Shown in pieces: positions 56,870-64,000 of a DNA stretch of 64,000 bases (positions within the stretch are counted from its first letter, which is position 1; every line of letters starts with the position of its first letter). The position numbers were made by a program, and so were the translations under genes. This DNA is from Quillaja saponaria. Taxonomy: Eukaryota; Streptophyta; Magnoliopsida; Fabales; Quillajaceae. The notes below the pieces were generated by a model. The model saw only the letters and a program-made list of their open reading frames with translations. It ran no database searches and was not told the origin of the DNA. The stretch spans positions 2,666,001-2,730,000 of the forward strand of contig CM055606.1 in the NCBI GenBank assembly GCA_029379385.1, read 5' to 3'.

Positions 56870-58260
56870 GGTTGGCTATGTCCTAAAAGGTTCACATATT
56901 ATGTTTGCCCCGTTTATTAATTTTATGGGTTCGAATCTCCTGAAAGTCATATTTATATTAAATTTCAGAATTCGATACTTACTATGTTCAAGTAATTAAT
57001 TGTTAGAGTAATTTGGGCTAATTTGTGTTTCAAATTTTTACAAGAATACCACAGTTTTTGTAATTTTTAAAGTTTGTTATATTTGTTTCAAATTAAGATC
57101 TTTGATCTCTCTAATTTTTATCATAGAATATGAGATATATAAAAAAGTGGTTTTTTTTTTTCAAATTAAGATCTCTAATCAAATTTTGTCTCTAATTTTT
57201 AATATAGAGTTATAAAAGTGAGAACATTTTTTATTTTTGGATAACTCTTATGCACAAAGTATCTTTTATAAATAAATGTATCATGCCATTCTCTCACGTA
57301 TTTTTATGGAATTCCACTTATTGAATGTTTATGAAAATATTGAGTATTATCTCTTGCAGGGACAAATCTACATTGAGGCTACTGACGCCATTGATCTCAT
57401 TGACTTTTAAAAAATATCTACAAGTATAAGAAAATTATGAATGAAATATGAAAAAATAACTCAATGCCTCCACTAAAATATCGATAATAGTTTTACCACC
57501 ACTAAGTTTTGATAAAATATTTTTGTTCCCGCAAAATTTAGATAAAATTTTGAAAAATAATGATGTAAGTATATATCTAATAGAGGTTGAATTTGTTATT
57601 AAGTTTTATAAAAGTGCAACTTTTATTTCCTTGTAAAGTCTACTAACTTATTATTTTCTAATAATAACGATACTCAATCAATTATTTGTCACAATTTTTT
57701 AAAAAATTATTAGCTTTTTTAAATAAAAAAAACATTTAGATCATACTAACTTTTGTACATGTATTTCAAGTAAAAGTAAAAAAAAGATTTACTTGATATC
57801 CAAGAATATTAGTTAATGGTGGACACAAATCTTGAATCTTAACCTTTTTAGTTTACCTTTTATAGTTATGTTTTTTTTATTTGTAGTGATTTTCATTTGA
57901 CAATCTTATTTTATCATCAAGTATCTTGTGAAAAAATTTGTTATTGTATAGTACTCATATGCCAAACAATTTATACTCGAGAGTTGACAAACTTATATCG
58001 TACAATTATCAATTTGTTCCAATTCATACTTTATCATACACACTTGAAAGTGCTAATTTGTTCAACTATTCGTTAATACACTTTGTGATGCAACTAATAA
58101 AATTTTTTAGTATTACCTCAATAACCTAATATTTGAATCAACTAGTAAAAAAATTTAGTACTATCTCAATAACCTAATATTTGAATCCAGTATTTATTAA
58201 GAATAAAAAACTTTTTTTTTTTATGTTATGTAATAAAACACTCAAAAACCATAATGACCT
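56870..58260. other. AT-rich intergenic DNA with small duplications
   Basis: No gene is seen. CAAATTAAGATCT followed by TCTCTAATTTTT-like sequence occurs twice (about 57080-57135 and 57158-57205). A unit of about 47 bp with CTCAATAACCTAATATTTGA occurs twice at about 58117-58190. Near 56925 GGGTTCGAATCTCC resembles a tRNA-type B box, but no A box or tail is clear. Confidence 0.5.
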
Positions 58261-59357
58261 TTATTTCCCATAAAATAAGCAAAAAAGAAACTGGTAAAGG
58301 TATATAGACATTTGGTACTTTCCATCCTTATAAAAGAAAGGGAAAAGAGAAAGCAATTGCCCTTGGTTTCTATGGAAGCTTGGGTGGCTTGTCTTCACAC
58401 TGGTCGGTGGTCTATTGAAATGAGAGAAATTTTGCAAAATAGTAATTGAATTAATTCTTTTATTATAAATTGGTGAATCTGCAACCCGTGTACATAACTG
58501 TGCAGCGTGTCTTATTCTTCCAAGGTATTCAGTCTGCAAGTTCGAGACGTCATCTTTGAAGGTTGGGTGTGTTACATTTGCTTAACAAAGTCAGCGATTT
58601 TGTCCATGGCCATGGTATTCGGCCAAATGGGTTCTGGTGGATATATGGTTTTGCAGAAAAGAAGCTGCTTTCAGACGGACATAGCTTGAAATTTTGGTAC
58701 TTTTCCCCAAACTGGGTTTCTTGAAGTTGTTTTCCCGTTTCTTATACACAAGAGTTTAATTTCAAGAATGGGGTGTATTTCTTTGATGGGTTTTGGTTTA
58801 CATTTGTAGCTGTCAATTGGGTAGAGTTCACATTCTCTTCTAGTTGCTCAAAGATGTGTTCATCTAGGTGGTGATTGTTTCTGACATGGCTTTATTTTCC
58901 AATGCCTATGACGAGTTAGGAAAAAAATTCTGATACATGCTAACAAGTCTTTTGGTTTTGTACTTGTGTATCTGACTCGATTATATCATCTTTCTGTTAT
59001 TGGCTTATCTTCGGTTATTTTTGTTCAAATCATTTTTTACAAAACATTAGGGGCTTGGGTCATTGTTTCTTGTGCTGGGATTTACAGATGATGATGTTCT
59101 AAATATTCATGTGACAAGGAGGCAAAATCTGTCCTCTGGATGTGGGGGGAAGTTGCTTGTAACTTCCTCTATTGTAATATTATTGGCCGGCAGTGTTAGA
59201 GGATTTTAGTTCTAAGGTGCAGACATTTTCTCTTCATATTGGATTCATGGAAAACTTTTCCCTTGGTTGTTTGATGTTAATAATAGAACGAAAGAGGAAA
59301 ATTTGTTTGGTAGAGTTTGGATAGTGTCCTTTTTCTTCTGTGGAAGGGAGAGCAGAA

Positions 59358-62300
59358 ATGGATTTGTGGGTTCTTGTAGCTGCAGCTGGTGCTGGATATT
59401 TAGCTAAATATTGGCAGAACCTTTCAAGAAATAGCGATAACTTAGCTCAGTTGTCTTCTGGGGATTCCAATTTTGAGAATCCTGAATCACCAAGCTTTAA
59501 CTTCCGCAGGCCTGCATGGAGAAGGAAATCAGAGAAAGATGGTTCTGTAGATAGAAGGGCTTCAAATGGGAAAATTTCAGAACTGAACTTACTTGATGGT
59601 CTTTCATCGGTAGAGGTAGCTCCTGACAGTGGGTCAAGTGCTGAAAATGTGAGGACCTTTGGGAAGCAAGAGGATGGCTATGTTCATTCTATATCAAACT
59701 TACCACCAGTGTTGTCATTAAAGCAAAACCATAAACTGACAGGAGAAGGAAATGGGCAAAGTTTCAGGGGCAACTGTCATGGTTTATTGCCTGAACCTTC
59801 TACAGGACAAGTTGGTTCTGTTCATCATTCGTCTGGAAATAGAACATCCCTCGGGAATAAAATTTCATGCAACCATTCTGTTAGACCCTCCAATTCCTTA
59901 GAAGGTAGCCTCGTGGCTCAGCGATACAAGGAACATACTGAAACAGAAGACTATATTTTTAGTTCTCTTCCAGCACCTTCAGCAGCAACTGTAAGACCAT
60001 TATTTTTAAGCGATGGAAACCATATAATCAGCAGAGCAAGTGGTGATTCTTTTTTCTCATTAATCGGAAGTAAGGCAAATAAACTGCACAAGAATGTTTG
60101 CCAAGGCAATAATGAAGATGTGTCTGGCGTACCTACCTTACCGAAAATTGGGTCTTTGGATGTTCCCAAGAAGGTGAAATTTAAGAGTGGAAGATTGAAC
60201 TCTTTCAGTAACATATTCAGTGGAAACCACTTCCATGCTCAACATGGTACAGTTTCTTACTTCTATATTTTGATGTGTTTGCCTTTTAGCCTATGCTACA
60301 AGTGCTTTTTTATTTTCCTTTTCTGTGGTGGGTAGATAAGAGAGAAGATATTTTGGAATTCATCTTCCTAGGAACATGCTTCAAACCAGGCCTTCCAGAA
60401 GAAAAAGATAGAAAAGAAATAAAGGGAAACTCACTGAATTGTCTGGATCAGCAACTACATATGTTAACCTTTCACCAAATTTAATTGATAGATGTCTTCC
60501 TATTTAAAAACTTCAAATGATCTATCTAATACTTTATTTACATATTCTAATGTGTCTGTACGTTTTATTTTCCTTTTCTGTGGTGGGTAGATAAGAGAGA
60601 AGATATTTTGGAATTCATCTTCCTAGGAACATGCTTCAAACCAGGCCTTCCAGAAGAAAAAGATAGAAAAGAAATAAAGAGAAACTCACAGAATTGTCTG
60701 GATCAGCAACTACATATGTTTAACCTTTCACCAAATTAAATTGATAGATGTCTTCCTATTCAAAAACTTCAAATGTTCTATCTAATACTTTATTTGCATA
60801 TTCTAATGTGTCTGTAAGTTTTGATAATTTTCATAACACTTCCGAATTTAACAGGTTTACCAGATGGAACAATTTTATTCTGTCTTGGAATTTCTATTGG
60901 TGTTATAGCTTCCATTTTAGCAAGTACAAAAGAAGTAGACAAGATGAAAGAATTGTTGAAGCAGACTGAGAACTTGGTTCAAGATCTACAACAGGAACTT
61001 GAAATGAAAGATTCAGTGAAGGAGGTAGCTAATGAGAATTATGAATCACAGGATACATATGACACTTCCTTTAATAACAGGGAACTAAATGAATTTTCCT
61101 CAGAACAGCATATGGATGTTTCGCTAAAAATTGACTCCAAAGAATCATGTGATCAGAAGGCAGAGGAGAGTTCGGGATCTATGAGCAAAATTGAAGCTGA
61201 GCTTGAAGCGGAACTTGAGAGACTGGGCTTAAACATGAATGCATCTAGCTTGGATAGACGACTGTATGATCTTGTTGAGGTAAGGCGCAATTGTTGTTAC
61301 TTTAGTTCTTGGTACAGCTTGGTTGTCTAGACAATTAGATAAGCTATTGGAATGTGTTTAGTGTGATGGAAAACTCAAATTTTCTTTTGGATATTAGATT
61401 TCTCCTCTCCAATTGAACATCCTGGCTGGATTAAACCGATTACGTGGTAGACAAAAACCTAATATTGTAAAAAAGCTACATTGGTATCAATTCTGTTAAC
61501 CTCGCTTTGTTTTAAACAATTATTATATGTTGGTTTAACATAAACTACCATATACTATTACCACGGGCATTAAGTTAAAGGGTAGCTTGTAGGAGGGGTG
61601 AATCTTAGACTTATGCCTGACCATTCATGTATATTGTCATATAGCATATTGGTCTCCAAGGTCCAAACCCTAAGAACAAGGATATATTCAATTTCCCTGT
61701 TTGATTCTATTAGGTTGTACTTTGAGAAATTTAGGGTTGGGATGTCTTAAATTCCTAGGAAGTTGTAGACTGAAAGCATAATGACTTCTCCTAATTTCAT
61801 GACATCCCTTTAGCTAGATCTTACAACCCTTCTTCTGGTAATGCTTGATAAAGCTTAAACCTCATCTGATTCATAAGCACGTGCAGTCCCATCTCCAACT
61901 GAGATCACTCCAGTGGCCTTTGTGTATTAGACTATCAGGATGCTAGAACTGTTGGGAAGATATTAAGGGTCAAATATCTTACTACTATTACCTTCCTGAT
62001 TGTGAAGTAACTTTTGGTTCTTCAGAGTTCTGCACACATTGAAGGAGGTGAGACAGAGTTAGATCCTATGTTATAGTTTCTTGGGTGTCCTCAAATTAGA
62101 TGGGTCATTTCTTACAGAATGGATTGTATAGTTTCGATTCCTCTTTTAGCCTCTCTTTTTTGTTTAATATTAAAAGTCAAGGATGAGAAAATTTCAGGAA
62201 AAAAAGCTTATGTATTTGCTTGATTTCTGTCACTCAAACTTATAAATCTGAGAACTTATTCTTTCCCTTGATGGACACTTCCCTGCAATTGTTTATGAAT

Positions 62301-64000
62301 TTATATTCCATCAATTTGTGAGAATGAGTACTAGCAGTGGCTCTGATTGACCTATATCGATATGCCATTTAAAATGGGAGCCTCTTTCCCCTTTTTGGCT
62401 ATAGGGAGCCAGCTTCAAAGGCACCTTGTTAAGGGTGGTCAAAGTACAACTAGAAAAGAAAAAATATTCATATGGACTCATTCTTGTTTCTGACTGTTGC
62501 TCTCAAGTCTTAATGAAAAAAAAAAGTTTCTTATGTGTCCTATATAATTTGGCTGTGCATGTCTAATTGGCTAATCAAATTAAATGTATAGGAATTATAC
62601 TCAGCCATTTTGCTTTCCTAAGCCTTTTCTGCTTTCTGCTTCTTAGGATTTTCAGAAGGCAGAAATAATATATTTATTGTGTGAGATTTTTCCATTTGTT
62701 CGCAAGTGAACGTCACCATCCATTTTTCCATCTAAAAATTTGGACTCGACTCTAATATCATCTCTGAGCTCAATATACGATCTGCATGGGGACATGCATG
62801 TGTGTTTTTCTGGATAATCACATATAATAGTAAAATTTCCTTCCCCTGTATGATAACTCCAACATGGAACTTAGATGAATAATGTCACAAAGTAGAAGTA
62901 AATATGAGTAAGTATTATAATCTTCAGGAAGGGGCATGTATCCAAGTTACCATGTATTGAGGGCCAAAATATCTTTGTAATTGAGAAAGGTTTTAGAAAA
63001 CCACATTGGATCATCTTATTAGGTATTAGATTTAACAAAATAAACATAGATATAAGTTTTAGATTGAGTAACGATCTTGAAAGTTTGGAATTTATACTAG
63101 CTCAATACATATAGAGTTAAGGATGTACTTTAAAGTTTTGATGATACTAGAGTAATTACTTACTTTGCCATGAGTTTCCTGTTTATATCATTCCATTTAT
63201 TCTGAGTACTGATTGGCTGTTACCTGATAACCGAAAGAACCTGGCTCCAAAACACTTTGGACATGGCAAGGCAAAATGAGAGAGAAGAAAAAACACAAAT
63301 CCAATTATTTCCTTGAAAAAGAAGTGGGACTTATTTATTACTTGATTTACTATTGTCGAGGAATACCTTCCTGCTCCATGGGAAGCCTCATCAGATGATT
63401 TATCTTAGGAGTGTTAATAGAGCTCAAATTCCGGTGCCTCATTAAAATATAACAGGGATCAAATTGTTCCTGCGACAGTCATATTAATAGTGCTATGTCC
63501 TTTGCAGCTTGACCCAGACTTTGTGGCAGATTTTGCTCAGGGCGAGTTTCAAGCTGATATGGTCTCAGGAAAAGCCATTGCCTGTAAATCAAATGACTTT
63601 CCTGGTGACACCTCTACACCTTACTCTGGAAATTATGCAGTTTCACCTCATGAATTGAATCTGCGTCTTCATGAAGTTATCAAATCAAGACTTGAGGAGC
63701 GTGTGAAAGATCTTGAGATCACCCTTCTAAATAGCCAGAGGAAATTGCAGCTCATGGAATCAGAAGATAAGAATCATTGTTGGAGGAATTTCTCGAGATA
63801 TGTCCCTGGATCTCCCTCTACTGCAGAGACCCAAATTGCCAAAGACTCTGATTTAGTTATGAATTTATCAGGTGAAGCTCTAGCTGCATACGATGAGGCT
63901 TATGAAGAATTAATAAAGACGGATGAGTCAGAGGATGATACCCCATTGGGAATCAATGATAATGACAATAACTTGAGCCTATACTTGCATGATCGGCATA
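59358..64000 (+). CDS. POLAR: POLAR-like protein (polarity in asymmetric division), partial at window end
   Basis: Three exons are visible: 59358-60246, 60855-61279 and 63508 to the window end, giving at least 602 residues with matching phases. The first in-frame ATG opens MDLWVLVAAAGAGYLAKYWQ. A long polar region follows, then a second hydrophobic segment at about 298-320 (DGTILFCLGISIGVIASILA). After it come a coiled-coil stretch (KMKELLKQTENLVQDLQQEL) and SKIEAELEAELERLGLNM, LDPDFVADFAQGEFQADM, SRLEERVKDLE and EALAAYDEAYEEL. These blocks match proteins annotated as POLAR LOCALIZATION DURING ASYMMETRIC DIVISION AND REDISTRIBUTION-like. Arabidopsis POLAR marks the cortical pole in stomatal-lineage cells and works with BASL and GSK3-like kinases; the same job here is inferred. 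Region 58480-59357 probably holds the leader and promoter. Intron 2 (61280-63507) has no other feature. Confidence 0.82.
60306..60816 (+). repeat. About 255 bp tandem duplication in intron 1 of the POLAR-like gene
   Basis: TATTTTCCTTTTCTGTGGTG occurs at 60311 and 60566, and GTGTCTGTA at 60552 and 60808, so two head-to-tail units of 255-256 bp lie almost identical beside each other. The few differences include GTTAACC versus GTTTAACC and ATTTACATA versus ATTTGCATA. The second copy ends 38 bp before the exon 2 acceptor. Confidence 0.9.

Noticed and set aside
56918..56945. Possible tRNA gene because of GGGTTCGAATCTCC
   Set aside because: No acceptor stem, D-arm or anticodon arm could be folded around it; at most it is a SINE relic.
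1..64000. CRISPR arrays, operons, phage or bacterial islands
   Set aside because: Spliced plant genes cover the window and no repeat-spacer array or bacterial-type gene cluster is present.

Overview
This window is nuclear genomic DNA of a flowering plant, almost certainly a eudicot. It is AT-rich, its genes have many short exons with GT-AG introns, and it holds plant-only families (X8/PDCB, PLS-class PPR, RBOH, POLAR-like). The gaps are filled with decayed plant RTE and L1 LINEs, tRNA-derived SINEs and long-inverted-repeat MITEs. I cannot name the species. All exon maps were built by hand from reading-frame continuity, splice signals and family knowledge; no alignment was run.

Layout. 1-3.5 kb: AT-rich repeats, a broken Myb/SANT-like gene (minus) and a 1 kb foldback element. 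3.5-7.2 kb: a four-exon X8-domain GPI-anchored protein of the plasmodesmata callose-binding type (plus). 7.5-18.7 kb: gene-free and repeat-rich, with a second foldback element, three copies of an unknown dispersed repeat, SINEs and a nearly full-length but dead RTE LINE. 18.9-27.9 kb: a nine-exon PHD-finger protein of the AIPP2/PAIPP2-related type (plus); its last exon carries an in-frame 417 bp tandem duplication and a stop that looks premature. 28-33.7 kb: tandem repeats, an RTE fragment, a SINE with clear target-site duplications, and AT-rich MITE-like DNA. 33.9-38.8 kb: mitochondrial ATP synthase gamma subunit, nine exons (plus). 39.6-44.0 kb: a complete 14-exon respiratory burst oxidase homolog (minus), tail to tail with the ATP synthase gene. 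44-55 kb: an L1 RNase H relic, a duplicated pair of unrecognised acidic-protein genes (47.4-48.8 and 51.5-52.9 kb), a truncated small membrane protein, a PPR fragment and a decayed prolamin-like gene. 55.3-56.9 kb: an intronless PLS-class PPR protein with a probable frameshift near its end (plus). 59.4-64.0 kb: a POLAR-like gene (plus), cut off by the window end.

The genes do not form a pathway. Four fit well-known housekeeping or signalling roles (callose binding at plasmodesmata, ATP synthesis, apoplastic superoxide production, polarity) and two regulate expression (chromatin reader, organelle RNA processing). The best leads are the acidic pair, whose copies carry different stop codons (TAG and TGA) at the same aligned codon, and the repeated occurrence of direct tandem duplications of about 150-420 bp inside or beside separate genes.
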